From assembly GCA_019633425.1 (NCBI GenBank), contig WSUB01000086.1, forward strand, positions 62,001 through 126,000: 64,000 nt of DNA, read 5' to 3'. The position numbers and the translations under genes were made by a program. Origin of the DNA: Tulasnella sp. 424 (Eukaryota; Basidiomycota; Agaricomycetes; Cantharellales; Tulasnellaceae). Of this stretch, positions 21,654 to 36,400 are shown piece after piece. A model generated the notes under the pieces. It was given only the letters and a program-made list of their open reading frames with translations, searched no databases and had not been told where the DNA came from. The stretch's first letter is position 1; the number at the start of each line of letters is the position of its first letter.

Positions 21654-24425
21654 TTAGACCTCCCAGGCCGCTTGTTGGTTCCATCGCCTTCGCATCCAAC
21701 CCTGTAACAGGTCTTTGATCTTTTCAGGCTCCCATCTTACGTCGTCGTTGATGCAGATCAGAGCAGGGTCGTTGCTCGTGCCTCTTCGCTCGTCCAGTTT
21801 TGAAAGCGTACTGTTGGACTGAATCGGAGTTTCGAGTCGAACGAAGGTCGATGACGTCGAACCTACACAAAGTTGACAGAATTCGTCCGAAGAAACAGGG
21901 TTAGCTTGCGTTGTTTTTTTCTCCAACAGGCAACAAAAGCCGGAGGAACGGCACAAAGAGAAGCCCTCTCGGCTATAGGGATGTCAATGAAAAAAAAAAC
22001 TCCCCCACCTATGGCAAAACGATATCGATAGATGGCCTGAAGAACCCACTGCCGAACGCTCACGGAGCCAACTTGGGCTGCAACGCCACGTAACGTGAAA
22101 TCCGCAGCCTCCCAGCTCTTCGCGACCGGCAGTCGCGCGACCAAGTTAGATTCACCGCCGGCAGCCTCCGCAGCAGCAGCCCGTTGTGGCCCACGCTTCG
22201 GCAATGACGCTGCTCCTCGTGCGAGTCGTGTTGGGAATCTGCGACTTGGATCCGGCAGGAGAGCAGATAACCCGGTCTCCCCACTCCGCGTCACAAGAGC
22301 ACTGAGAACTGCGAAGACGAAGAGATCGGATATTGTTCGTCGGTCAAACGTCAACAATTATACGGAACTCGTGGGGACGTACTGCAATCGCCGCATTGAG
22401 GGTTTCTAAAAGCTACGTTCTTGAAAATGTCCGACGCCGTTGTGGTACCTCCTTTAGGGTCAGGAACCGTAAAGCATGTCGTCAGCTGAATTGTGCACCG
22501 ATTTGCTTGATGGTTTCCTCTGGTGCTTGGATCTGGGGACGTAAAATCAGGGTATTCTTTGAAACCAGAGCGGCCCATGCCCGTGTACGGATAACCATCG
22601 TAGCTTGCTGCGGAGAGAAGATGAAAGCAACCAGTTACTGTCAGCTATTTTCCCGCTGGAATCGAGACGTAATGCATACAGAACACGACTTTCGTCTTTT
22701 CCTTCGCCCGTTCGTTCGCACCAACCACAGTTCTTCGACGACCCCTCCTAACGCTCAAATCCCTCCTCTTCGGATCCCCTCCCATCCTCATCCATGCCAT
22801 CCTCATTTGCTCTTCACTCCACTGGTCATCGTCGCCTCCGATTGTAGCGACGATGAAGCTCCAGAGTAACGCTTCCCTCCACCTCTCCACTGTGTAATGC
22901 GTTTGGAGAACCGTTATGGCGACGTCGTCTGTGCTGCGGTGCGCATGGGACGACGTAAGGCCTAGTTCCTCTTTCCAGATGCTTGCTACTTCGCGAAGGT
23001 GAGAGACAGAGAGGGTTTTCGCTGTGTGAGAGACGTATGGTCTGAAGCGCTGGCCGAAGCGGTCGTCTAATAAACTCGTCTCAGCAAGAGAAGGGATAGT
23101 CTGACTAGTGAAATAACCCACCGAGTAGTTCGTTCGTCCTAATCAGAGGCCCCCATTCGCCTATCTTTGGCTTGTTGTGATTGATTAATAAATCAGGTTG
23201 AAGACGGAAGATGGGACCGAATTCTTTTCGAGCCAGTTGCTTTCCAGTCAGCGTAATCGTTTCAGCAGGAACAAGACACTGGCTCACGAGGTGAATAAAA
23301 ATCCTCGCTCGATAGAGGAGAGGCGAAGAGGATATCGTCGTTCATGTACACGCTAAAAGTAGTAATAAAAACATAGGGGTTCGTTCAGGATCCTTGCAAG
23401 GGTACCCCGGTTAGCCAGTCATTGCATACTCACAAAACATCCGAAACGTCTTCCAAGTAAGCCAACCTCGCCTCTACACCTAAGCTGTTAAAGCTAACCC
23501 CTTGCTTCGGGAACCCCTTTTCTCCAACCAAGGCCGAATGATGCACCAAGCGCAACGAAACGTCCCCATCCCACCATTCCAGATCCCGTCCAACGGGTAC
23601 ATTCGACGGAACTTTTAACCACTGCGGCAACTGGCCCAACTTCCACTGCTTTTGAGCTCGTCCGCAGCCGGGGAATGGGTAATCCGGAGCGATGACCGTC
23701 AATTGACCTGCGCTGGTTCGGAAGTTGATGAGGACCGAGCGAAGAGAGTATCGGAGCTCGTCGAATTCGCGGGGTCCTGCGGCTAATGGCCATCTTGATG
23801 ACGATGGTTGTGGGGGCGGTGACGAAGATTGGTAGTAAAACCGATGAAGGTGGTCCGAAGTGTTGGCATAAGCCCAGACGAGGTCCAACTTCCCGTCATT
23901 TCGAGAATTGGACGGCGAAAGTTCCTCGAGTTCAGGACAAGTCGCGCCCACGGAAATGTGATCGTCCAAACACCCCGGGACGTTGTGTCCATCTCCTTCC
24001 TCTCCTCCCCCTAGCAAAACATTCTCCAATCTCAATTCATCATCTCCTCTCCGTTTTGACCGTCGAATGGGGATGTAATGCCCATGAAAAGGTTCCGCGG
24101 AATCCGGAAACGTGTAAAGCGCCGTATTTGAACCCGACCCGGCTGCGGCTGGTCCAGATGGATTTGGGGGTGGTGTAAGGCCGCCGACGCAAGTCTTGCC
24201 GCTACCGCTCCAAGAAGGGAAAGAAACGAGCGGATCGCCATTCCTCCAATTCCACCACAATACTAAAACTGCCAGCCCAAAAACTTGAATAGCGCGTCGA
24301 CGGGTTATTCGAAAAGAGAACGTAGACGTTGTCCCTTTTTTAGCGCGGCCAGGAGTCGACTCGCGGTTTTGCGGGCCAAGGTTGAGCGTGATACGGGCGT
24401 TGCTGTCTCTGCGTTTCCATTGCAT
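21654..24425 (-). CDS. Stealth-family glycophosphotransferase, Xpt1-like (paralog 2, divergent CR1)
   Basis: Seven exons (23434-24425, 23288-23352, 23122-23223, 22680-23066, 22383-22607, 22009-22308, 21654-21862) give 759 residues. Exon order and phases match paralog 1 exactly, and exons 2 and 3 have identical lengths (65 and 102 nt). Membrane anchor: AIQVFGLAVLVLWWNW. CR2 (PREFDELRYSLRSVLINF, FPGCG, LPQWL), CR3 (SFNSLGVEARLAYLEDVSDV, then VYMNDDILF) and CR4 (PALICINDDVRW) are intact. CR1 reads DLVWAYANTSDHLHRFYY, so the VNGSDP signature of paralog 1 is altered to ANTSDH. The linker regions (poly-Ser/Pro, Ala-rich runs) differ from paralog 1. Probably a Golgi enzyme with changed donor or acceptor, or reduced activity. 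Confidence 0.83.
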
Positions 24426-27400
24426 CTTCGTTAAGAGTCGTGTTTACTGGAAAAGAGTGAGTGAGGTGGCGTTTTTTGCGCTGTTTGGAATTCGAGACAG
24501 ATGCCGTACCGGCTGATAGCCTCACTTAGGACGGACTTACGTTAATCCCGCGTCACGTGTTCCTATTCCTGGACCTAACCCTCGAGGTACCAGGGCCCGA
24601 CGACTACGGAACTCTGGACGGATGGGTCATGACGCGTTTACAAGTAGAAAGCCTGCCCGTTGTCGCGTTGTCGGCTGAGAGCCAGAATGGCGCTAGTCTT
24701 TTGACGCCTGCAAACCTGGAGCTCCGCAAAAGCTGTATTCTAACCGAGGTTGTTTTTGCCGACCTCCAGCTAACTTCTTCTCGAACAGCAATCCATCGGG
24801 GCTCCTTGAAGCATGCCCCACTGGTCTCCAAAAGCTAAAAGGTCTTTATCTGTGAGAGAGAAATCTGGAGACGCCTTTCAGTTCTCCGCGGTGGGGACTT
24901 CAAAGGTTCAATTTTCCATTGTGGCGCCCCCTTCCATGGAATCCGCTAACTTTGAAGGTCACTGTGACACCTCCGCGTCTTCCGGTCACAGATGACGAAA
25001 GAAAAGCTACCGCACCGAAAATTCTACTCTCGTTGGAAAGCCGGGCGTGCGCTTTGGAAGGTGAGTTCGTGGGGAATGAACGAAAGAAGTCCGTGGATTA
25101 GCGTCAAAGTGCCCCGTGAAGAGACGGCGCCTCTAGTCCGTTCCGACAGACTTCAAATTCCGATGATTGAACGACTATAACTTCGGCCCAACATCTCTTT
25201 GGTCTTTGAAATCAAATCGTTAGCTTGCCTTGGGCGTGTCTTTCAAATTTCTCTGGGAACCAGCTTGGTGAAGCACGCGAGTTGAACCTTGTTAAAATGG
25301 AAGTCAAGGACCTACGTGCCTTTAGCAAGTCACGATGGGGGCTGTGGGGGTGATCAGAGCTAGTAAAACACGTATATCGATTATTGTGATCATAAGCCTA
25401 AGACCTGCCAGCTAGCTTCCAGTGGGGCACGGCGGACTTCGTTCCCCCAAAGCCTTATGAAAGCGAAGCCTCAAACACGCGCTGGTCCTTTGGGACCTGT
25501 CATTTAACCTTGATTTGGGAACGCGTGCACTCACACACGTAGTATGTAAGCATAGGCAGGGCATCGGGAAACACGTTCCCCGCTTCTATTTCCTTTGGAG
25601 CGGCCTCTCTGCAAACTGGCAAGTTGCGAAATGATGAGGCACGACGGCCGGCTCTTGAGAGCTCATGAGTGCGACGATCCCCCACACTTTTCACATCTCA
25701 CCCACACATACACATCGCCGGTTTTCTTCCTATTCCGATCCGCCGTTCTTTCTTCTCGTTATTTCAGGAAGTTGTTCTCACCCTATACCCTACGTTACGT
25801 TCCCACCGACAGGCCTGCGAAACCTTCCGCATCGAGCGAATGGGAAACATGAAATGCGCGTGACGTAACTATTTCTGTTGGACCAATGAGAGCAAGTCAT
25901 GCTTAGTGAGCGAGTTGTGCTAAATGAGCTGTCACCGGTGCGTGTGGAAATGGGATGTCACCGCCCCGAGTCAGGTGTTCATTTGGGCGATGCGTCTGCA
26001 GAGCTACTACAGACCACGGTGCCTTGCATTCGAAGCATAAAGAAGTCGGCCTTTTCATTTTTGAATGGTCGTGTGCCGTTGTAGTGCTTGCGAAAGCTTG
26101 AGAAAAGCCGGTCTTCGGTCTGTGCATCAGGAAGGAAACAAAAGCAAAAAGGTATAGATCGCTTACCGGTGACTCCCACATGCGTCCCCAAGCCGAATTA
26201 ACAGTAATAATCGGGCACGCGTGCCCGTAACATGCTACTGCGGCCAAGTTAGATTTGTCTGCCGGAGACTTACATTGGCGCTGGGAAATCGGCATCAAGC
26301 GTTGCTTCGTGAGTGGTCGTTGGCGCTGCACTGGAGGGGATTGATCGGCGTGCACGCGTGGTCGGCACTTAGGCAGTGGAGACACCCGAATAAGACATTT
26401 TTTCTTCTCATAGTCATTAGACGTTCATTATTCAAGTTTATAAGTATCACGGCCGCGATCCTTCTTCGCCGCGGAACGGGCCATGCCGATGTGTGGCGTC
26501 AAGCGCCTCGCGCGTGGGTATGCTGACACGATCCGTTCTACTTTCCCCCGTGTTTGTCCCCCTTGAAGGGGGAAGCGCCACTTGATCGCGCCTCCAAGAT
26601 ATTCACGTCTTCCAGGCCGGGACCAACGCTCGCGCCTGCATCCAGACTTTACCGTATCTTGCTCTTCTGCTGGACACCAAAACGCTCTCGAATGAGGTCA
26701 GATGGTAGCTCTCTCCTAATTGAATGATAGGGACTACCATCAACGAACTCGAGCTCCTTTACTGCTGCCAATGCTCCCCTAATTTCGGTTACAGGTTGCG
26801 CCATCCCCTTTCTTCGCTTTCGAAAGAGCAAGATCCAATTCAATCCATGTCACAGCTCAAGGACAAGAAGCCTTGGGAGTACCTTTATCTGAGACACAAC
26901 AATGACCGACAATATATCGGTTATCTCGATATTTTTATTATGGCGTGGGGCAAGTCACAAACGCCCAAAACTCGATTCAATTCAAGCATCTGCCTATCTG
27001 CATCGGGGCATGTATTCCGTGTCTTCGACATATGAGCGATGCACTTGACACAACATGTTAGCTGAAACCAGGAAAAAAGCGGAACTCGGTCCAAAATGCT
27101 TCCGTCGACCGAACGTGGTTGTCGAAAAGCGACGTCAACGCAGTCCCGCCCCGATGTACCGAACATGGAAGTCCCACACCTGGGTCCTACTAATGGTAAC
27201 ATCTTCCTTCTATTTGCTTCCATTCAGGAGTGCAGTGCACGGTGGTTGGTCCACGTTCGACTTTCCCAAGAGATAAACATAGGTCGACTCCTCTCCCCCC
27301 ACTCTCCACCCATTGTCATTCCGCACCGGACGTGCCGATCTTCACTCCCACCCAGATACCCCTCCATCGTCCTGACCGTCGTCGAAAGGCGTTCGGATGA

Positions 27401-30400
27401 CGCGTACCGTACCCGACCTCCCCCCTTCATTATCGCCAGGTTCTTCGCCACACTCTCCGTTGTATTGAACCTGCGGGGAACATAGAACGAATCTGTATGG
27501 CCACTACAAACCCCTGCTCTTATTCGGGGCGTTCGCACAGTTGTTTCCTGCATAGGCTGTCACGAATTCGACAGGCCATGTGATGGTTGACTAACCTTGT
27601 AAATGTATTCAGTGACCTCTCAGCGAAGAAGTAACACAGAGTGATACGGTCGGGCACCTTGGCCTTTGACCGGACAGATTTGAAGGGGCTTAAGGGACGC
27701 ATACAAAACATATGATGCAATTATATTGGGTTACGACATGATCGCTGCGACCTTTGAATCTGTTGTCACTGCCGAGTGTTATTAGCAGGCACCCTCCTAC
27801 ACATACCTGATCTAATATCTATGCCGTGTCGCCACTCAGACGAATATAGAAACCGCCAGCAAGGCTTGACAGCGTGCCTCTCATGCCCATTGAATTAGAA
27901 CAGGCGCCAAGGTACCGCTGACTGGCTGATCGCACAAAAAAGAAGTCCTCCGCTTCATCGTTCATGCGCCGCTCTCTAATACTAGCTCACCGTCAAGCCG
28001 TGCGCGTTAGACATTTCCCTCAGTCCCTCCCACGTACGGGTTCCACGCTACTTCCCGAACTGTCTGAAAGAGGAAGGAGAGAGTACGGATCTCAGCTCGA
28101 GGTTCCGTCCGTGCAAAACCAGTTACAATACCCAAGTCAATGGAGCCGGTCGTGGTCGGTCAACTTCCCGTTCGTTCCCAGAAAAAAAGCGGTCACAGTC
28201 GCTGGTTCTTCTGCTTGCATAACGTGCTCAGTCAGTCACAGGAAAGTGACTAAGGGAGAGAAGAAGCAAAGAGCGCTGACAAGCAGCCACGTTCGTTCCT
28301 TTTTTCTCTCTTCTCTTCGACGGCGTCCGTCTTTGTATCTTCTGCGTCGGCGGTCGTCGTCGAAGAAAGCTCCACAGCGTCATTGGTGAGTATAGCGCAA
28401 AAACCTTCAACGTCATTGCTCGCAGGTTTCTGAAGTTCTTTTCAGCCTTGCGCAGAGATGCGTTCGAAGAGGAAGAAGGTCTTCCCTTGTTACAACGTGC
28501 TTCGGCCAACCCTAGTGAGACTATTGGCCGGGGAGTCGGGAGGTACCGCCGGTCTTTGCTGACCTTGCGTGCTCGAAGACATGAGAAGCCTGCCGGTGAG
28601 ACTGAAGAGCTACTAGCACTCTCAGTGTCTTCCCTCCCTCGTTTTGTATTAGGACGAAACTGAACGAGTCAGGGTCTTAGTCAATTGAGCTGTCAGCTGG
28701 TGGACCGGTCTCTTTAGAAGACAACCCTAGACATAGAGAGCTTGTCGTGACGATCGTTCAAATGCCGTGGCAGGTTGCAGAGTGGCAGAGTCATCATTGG
28801 TTGGAGCAGCTGCTCGTCCCACCGCCGAACGCTCAAGAAGAAACCTCTTTTTCTTCTATGACGTGGGGTTGCGTGAGACGTGTTGAGTAGCTTATTTTCT
28901 CGTTCCTTCCATCGGTTTGCGACGGCGACGACGACTGTGGAGAAAAAAAGAGGGCTTCGTTGACGGTTCGGTGTGCGGGGGGAGCCGAGGGAGTCACCAA
29001 GTCACGGCTTCGAATAGAAGGGATGTAACAGCATGTAACCACAGAAGAGACCAACTTCTCTTCGCTCCTCTGCGCATACTTACATAGCGTGAGGTGCCGT
29101 GGGGTCGTTCGTGAGAAGGGGTTGGTTAGAAATGTCGCCGGACCAAATAAAGGGTGACGGCCTGTTCGGCAGGTGTGACGGGTACGGTCACTACAGGTTG
29201 TGGACGACTGTGGACGTTGCAGTGAGACAAAAAGGTCGGCACTGACCGACGGTGTTCAAGGCACTTTGTCGACGTTAGGCACGGTCGTTATCACCATCTT
29301 GTACTGCGCAAGGGACCGGGGAGGCTTCAATTAACGATAAGTAATGATGACGATACGGCTTTGAGCTTCCGTCGTTCAGGTTTGACCTATAATGAACGAC
29401 GAACGAACCTGATAACAAAGCGAAAAACGCGATTGAGAAGCAAGGCTTGTCTAGCGAATAGAAGTTCCTTGCGGATCATGTTTTGGCCAATGAGAGTCGG
29501 CAAAGGGCGCGATAAGACCTTTTGGGTACTAGCTAGGCAAACTTCTAAACTGTAAATGAGTCCATGCCCTCCACCCCCGTCAGGACTTCTAGCAAATGAG
29601 AGGAGAGAGAGTGAGCGGGAGCTGCCGGCCGTGTGGCTTTTTCAAGGGCGGGGTACTTTGAGTTCATAGACGGCAGGTGCTCCACGAAAATGTGTTTTCT
29701 GAGTCTTCCGTCGTCTCGGTACTCTAGTATCCGGAGCCCGCTAGCAGTAGCAAAGACGCACTTTAGCACTCCGGATGTGTGAGATATTTGCGTGGAGTCG
29801 GGGATGTTTCAGTTGTTGGAGCCCATGGGAGAGCAAACCAAGTGCGCCCAGCCACCAAACGACACTCGGTGGAGAAAGAAAACGTTTTTGTCTCCTCAAA
29901 AGATTGTCTTTGGAGACTCCACTCCGTCATTGACGGACCCAGATCATCCCGCATCAGCCATCAGCCACAAAAAAATCGTGGCTGAGTTGCGATGGGCTCT
30001 CCGACTCCGGGGACGTCATTCGTGCGCAAGTTCTCATGGATATGGGCATCGCCCTAGAAAGAGGGTATGGAGCGGGTACCTCCGAGCAACGCAGATGCCG
30101 GGCAGACCGATGAGGGCTCGGTTCAGTCCTGTCCTTCTTCTGGTTCCGGGGCTTGCTAGAAGAGCGGGAATGTGACGGTGTCTGAGGCCAGCCAGCATCA
30201 AAGAGGAAGGTAGGGTGTTTCGTATCGACCGAGTTGTTTTCGGCGAAGAAAGATGGCCGGTTCCATAAAATTTCCAAATATGGTAGTCTAATATGCAGCT
30301 GGGTTTGCGTACGGCGCTTGTTATCTTCTCCTCCGTGTGGGGGATCTCATCGTGGTCGGGGGAGCACCGAGGAGGATGAGGAAGCCGAACTGGAGAGAAT

Positions 30401-33400
30401 AAACGCAGATCACCCCCCCCACCGAGTATGCAGACCTAGCTCTAGAATAGTCTTCTCCTCAAGGACGCTCGTAAAAAAGGGCCAGACGTGAGGCGGGGGA
30501 CAGACGAAAGGCCTAGAGTCGGTAGTTACGCGTAACATTTCGTCTCGAACAATGTGACGGTCGACACCGACCCCGGTATTCAATGTGAACCGTCCTGTCG
30601 GTGACGGGTTGTTCGTTTTAGGCAATGGTGTGGTTGAGAACTGTTCCATTCCCCCTCATAGAATTGGAAGAAGAACCATTGATGAAGAATCTGGTGGGAA
30701 AAGATGTGACACGATGTGACACCACTCAGCTTTGGGAAAGGTGGGTGTTTCGATGACCTGGGCCTCCTCTTGAGGGACGTCGAGTCGGGTACCAAAAAGC
30801 TAGCACCTACTTCGCAAACAACCGACCGTCGAGGACGTGGCACAAGATGACCAGTCCGGAATTAGTATAGAGAAGTGGGAAGAGGTGCGCCTCCAAGACC
30901 TGAGTGGGCGACTTGCCCGACGCCCAAACTTAAGAACAATCATATCGATGAGAAATTCCCTCGTCAAAAGACCGTGACATCACATCGAACAACCCCGACG
31001 GCCACCTGAAGAGAACAACGTACAACGAATGCATTCTCCCTAACCCGAATGAGGAATGACGATGTGTATAGTACAGTGCGCTGAAGGTGGAAGCAGATTG
31101 TTGGAAGCTGTACGTACAGAAAGTCTGGACTTCACTCAGGAGAACCCGATCAACAGTCTGATTCGTTCATGATGAAGTCCGTCTCCCTACGCATCTTTGA
31201 TCCAACCCAGTGCCAGCGCATAGCTCCTAAATCCGGCTCCGAACAACATAATATGCTTGATCCTGCCACGATCGATTGGGGTCTAGTACGCGACAGCCCC
31301 CTCGAATGACGTTCCGAGCACTCGGGTTGGTAGCTAGAACCACGCGTGCGCGCAGATGAAGCGACGTTGAACGTCCGGGCTACATGTTGTTACGAGATGC
31401 TCAGTGCACTCGCAAAAATCCGGTGCCAGCGAGCTCTTGGTCGTGACTACCGGCCCTCTCAAAAGCCGCCTCTCTAGTAGCAGTAACCATCGCCATCGCC
31501 GCGCGATCATCAGAAAAAGCGCTTGTCTCGAAGTAGCGTTAATACATTCGGGACTTGCCTGCGCCCTGTCCAAATGGGAGCTAATGAGGGTGGGGAGCGC
31601 GCGCGTGGGCGCGATGCACCCTTTTTTTTCTTCTGGGCGCTTATGCTAATTTCAACTTTTTCTTTCTGATGGTGGCAGCGAGATCGTTCGTCTAACCATT
31701 CTGATTTCGACAGATTGATGTTGCCTAGTGAGCTTGGCGTACACAGATTCCGAAAGCCACGGAATAACCTAGCGTAGCGTAGATTCGTTTGCTTGGGATC
31801 TCGCTCGCCCCGCGGTGCATACCAGTCCCGTAATGGGGTTAAAAGCAAACCCACTTTGTCCCAAGATGCTCGTACACAGCTTAGCCTTGTTGGATAAGAT
31901 TTATGCGTAGATTCAGAAGGAAGAGAACAAAGTGCATCACTGCATAAACCTTGTGCGACATCTTGCGGTACCGTTACATGCCCGTCAGATCATCCACAGA
32001 CGAAGCTACGTGATCACTTGCACCGGTTTTTTTTTCTTCGAAGACAGCAGTCACAGCCAAGAGTGACGGTGACTTTGAGACACGAGTCTCTGCTTTCCCA
32101 TGACCAAGACATAGATGAGCGGATGCTGCCTATTTTGGGACGCTTTGCTTACTACACCGCAGTTGCGTTTTGCAAAGAGGTCCTATCAGTCTGATACGAC
32201 TCGTCAACTCTGACGTCCCGAGGTCGAAGAAAACGAAAACCTATTCCACATCGCCTAAATATAGATCCATCCGAACCCACAGCGGTTTTTTTCGCATTCA
32301 GAATGAACCAAACTTTGCAATTCAAAGAAGGTCGCGGGTAGGTTGGTTCGTTCGGTTAAGCGGGGTGCAACTGAAGCCCCCGACGACAAATCTCGCTTAG
32401 TTCCCGACCGCAACCGGGTAACATTTTGGGCATTCCCAACGCGTAGCGTCGGGTGTACCTGAGGGAAAGATGCACCGCCAATCATGCTCGCTGCACATTT
32501 TTGATAATAGACCGGAAAGCGGATCTTGACAACCACGGACAAGTCAACGGAGAGAGATAGGCCTCTAATACGCACAAAATGTGCCTGATCACCCCTCCTA
32601 TAACACCCGACCCGTCGGGGAGCTGTATGGTTTAGGACATCGAGTGCGAAAAACCTGGTTTCGGGATGAGCCGACAAGGAACAAGCGCGCTTCCCCTCTC
32701 TTCCTGCCCTGTTGAGGGATATGCCAAGGATAAGTATAAACGCAAAGGGTAGGTAGTGTATAACGATAAAGTGCGTTGGCATCTATTCGCAGTTTTCCAA
32801 GTTCCGTCTGACCGTGTGAGAGGGTCAGGGGAAACGATCAGGGGGAAACGTTTGAATGGCAAAGCAAGAAAGCGCCCAAGGGTCGACCAACTTTGCGATA
32901 TAGCGTCACAAGAGAGTCACGCTGCCGAATACGGTTGAAAGCCGGTGAGAGCGCGAGTCGGGCAGGAGCGACATGGGAGAGTCGGTAAGGGGGAAAGAGA
33001 GTGTGCGCCATGTGCTACAAAAGTTATTCGCGGGCGTGGGCGGCGGCGTCGGAATTGGGGTTACGCCGCACTGACCTTGGCGAAAGTCGCCGACGGAAAG
33101 ATCTTGCATTAGGAAAAGATCGTCATTTTCTATCGTCGGGTTGTGTCTGATGATGGCGAGCTCGATAAGTACGATGGGCGTTGCTAAATCTTGAGCATGC
33201 GGTTTTCAGCCTGGGATTGGAGCGGGAAAAGATCTTGGGCGTTGAGGACCTGCAGTGCACGCCATCGAGGCTTGGGATTGGCTGCAAGGCCGCATATGTT
33301 CTTGCCACCACTACCCATGATAGGCACAACTCTCACCGAAACGTCATAGCATGGCTCATCGTACCGCCACAATCTAATGCTGCAGAGCGAGGTGAGCAGC

Positions 33401-36400
33401 GAGCGCCGAATAACGCGGAAGCGCGCAAGGACCGGATGTTGGTTCCCCTGACCGGCTCCCCACTCGCTTCACCCTCAACCCCCGCCGGCAATTTACACCC
33501 CGCTCCCTTGCAAAGGCGTCTCTTTACTGACTTTCCATCTTTGGAAATCCATGAGGGAAACGCACGGTTTGCAGGTTGCTCGACCCTCAATAATTTTTGG
33601 ATGCGGCAGTATCCGAAGAGGATCTTTGGGGTGCCTGCTCGAGCTCTGGACTGTGCCAAGGCACACAGTGCTTGGGACCTGTAGGGAAAGCGGGAATCGC
33701 TTTCGACAGCCCTTGCTTTTTTGCCACCCAATACACTGCCAGCGCCCGCGGACGCAGTAAAGGCAATCTGACACCCGCCGCTGCTGTCGGATGATTGGCT
33801 AGGGAGGTTGATCCTCCCAAGCCACAAGCTCTCCTTCTCGTTGGGCAGCCCAATTTTTACGTGAACCCTACCTGCCTTTCTTCCCAACCCGCTCTCAAGA
33901 TTTAGAAGGTCGGTCTTGGATCTAAGTGCAAAGATCTCGAAAGGCTGAACGGCCAACACTCTGGGGAAAGTTTTCTTTTATTATTGGGCGACATCGGAGG
34001 CACTACTTCGTCCGCCCATCGCATCATGGCTGATGATGCACTAGTTCGACGCCGATGAGGGGAAACTAATACTATTATCGAAGTGCCGATTGGGCTAAAA
34101 ACAGCGTCTGTGAGAGCGATGATGATGAATCGAGTGATGCTGTCGAAACTGGGGACAGGATTTGTAAACTTGGCTCAAGCCTCTAACACGATGCGACCCC
34201 CTCCGCTCGCATGCCCATTGGTCGATTGATTGCGGCTTGAGAACGACTATCTGACCTGCCTTATTGGGAGTGGCCTTTCTAGACTCTGAGTAAAAGATCT
34301 GGTTGTCCAAGTTCTTTCTTTCCCGTTTTGGACAATTAAGGACGATGCCGGGCTCGAATCTAGGGAGCAGTTTGTCTAAAGTCGACGCATTTGATTTGCA
34401 CGGTGCTCGCTTAGATCTTTGCGGTCGTTCGTTGTCGTCAAGGACAACAACGTTTTCAAATAGCTTTGCGGTCGATGATCTGGTTGAAGAAAGGCGTAGA
34501 TCGAGAGAACTGGAAGGCCTTCTTGGTTGTCGTTTCCAATGCGTCGGCGGACATCGAGCTCCACCTCCTGTCGTACTCGTCTGTTATTACTTTCCCATTG
34601 CAGCTGTCTCTCTCGTTATCGTCGCTCGTTCGTTCTCGCCGTCTCGTCAGCCACCGAATCGCGTTCTAACCAACCCTCTTCCAAATCGTCCCTCCTCTCC
34701 CCCCCGCACCGGCTCGCCCGAGCCTACTGGGAGTCGGCTTTCCCCACCATCGCCTACTCTCGCCTCGGTGAAGGGGCTTGAACTCTACCGACGCGTTCGC
34801 CGTGCTTCGAAATATTATTGCAAGGCTCGCGAGAAAAGTAGCCATAGTGAGAGAGTTCGAAAAAAACGAATGATGATGTAAACGGACCACTTACCCCGCA
34901 TCGGCGGTCTATCCATCCATTCGCTCACGATGGCTCCCCCACTCGTCAAACCAATTGAATCATCGTTTCCCAGGCTCGTCGGTGAAGAACGAGGGTCGAC
35001 GTAATGCGACTCGTCAGCGTGTCACGTAAGCTTACATTGCAAAGCCTCCGAAAAAGGTCAGGGTTGTTGCCTGAATCGGGCTTCTGCGATCTCCTTCTCA
35101 GGCGTGTGCCACACACGAACACAACTGCGAAAGAAAAGGAAATGAAAAAAAATCGGGCTTTGTTGTGGTCGCGCTCTGAGGTCTCTATTAGAAAAGCCCC
35201 TGAGAAAGGTGCCGTGCGCGGAATGTAGGCGCCTGTTTGTTTTGGATCGTCGTCTTCCCACATCTCCCAAATCCAGTCATTCGGCGGAGCCGCGCAATGC
35301 GCCGCGCGCGTCGCGTACGCGGTTCCCCAATAAAGAAGGGTCGCTTTTCAATCGGGGGCTGTCGCCGAGCCTTACCCCAGGTTGACTCGCGAGCTCCGCC
35401 CAATTGACTAGTTGCAGAACAATCACCTGAAAAAGGAAGGGGCGGGAGGTCGAAGAAGGGACGCGCCTCATAAACAACCTCGTTTTGGAAAACAATCGTT
35501 TCGCCAAGGTTCTTCTGCTCTGTGTTCTTCTTATCACTTTAGACGGGACGCTGCTTGAGAACAACCCCTTCCAAATCAGGAATTGCCATTTCGCGGCAAA
35601 TGGGCGAACTCGTACTGCCTAAGAAAATATTGTACTTTCCCTGATTCCGCGATAGCTTGGAACGGCCGGAACATGCGCGAGTAGGTCACCGGGAGAGAGA
35701 TAATGATATCATGAGTGACCTATGCACAGTGAGAGCGACGCTAGAAGCCGAATGGTGATCGTTTCCAGTGCCCGACGCTCGACCGCGACTGACGCCCAGA
35801 TTTCCGCATCGACATTAGTCAACGCACTGCTTTTGTGTAAGCGATCAGTAAGGCAAAAGGTCGGGCACTGCGCTCGGGGTAGACCGACCCGGTCGGGGCG
35901 GAAGTCTCTTCTCGTAATCCGTGCCAGACGGTGAGCAGGCCGCGACGGGTTCGGTTGGGCTGGCGAGAACGTCTTTTTTTTGCTTTCTATTTTCTTCTCT
36001 TGCCGAACCTCAGCCCGGTCCCGACGGTCTGCTTCGCCATTTACTAGTGTCTTGTCTCAATAGAATTTCGACGAGGTGATCGACAAAAAAGAAGTCGTCT
36101 AGGTTCGTACTAGGCTCGGTCGGTAAGCCGAACCTCCACAGCCATTGAGTAAACGAATTTCTGAGCAAGCAGAATCTTTTTTATGCTTTCGAAACGGGCC
36201 CGTTTGCCCTGCAGCCCGTGTCCGACGGTGGAGTGGGGGAGCCACTGTTTCAGCGACGGGGGGTGACGACGGCAACGAGCCGGATTAGGGTTGTGTGTAT
36301 CACGAATCCCGAGCTCTCAAAGCTAAAGACCGACGACAAGAATAGATAAACTTTTTTTAATATTCTTTCTCACCGCCGACGTCCGCCTCCACAGCATCAT

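Noticed and set aside
33333..33959. 208-residue minus-strand open frame
   Set aside because: No recognisable motif, overlaps four other open frames on both strands, and shows no intron-linked continuation. Consistent with chance in GC-rich DNA.
34303..34881. 192-residue plus-strand frame with Ser/Arg-rich sequence
   Set aside because: It is a translation of a pyrimidine-rich tract; frames on both strands are equally long there.
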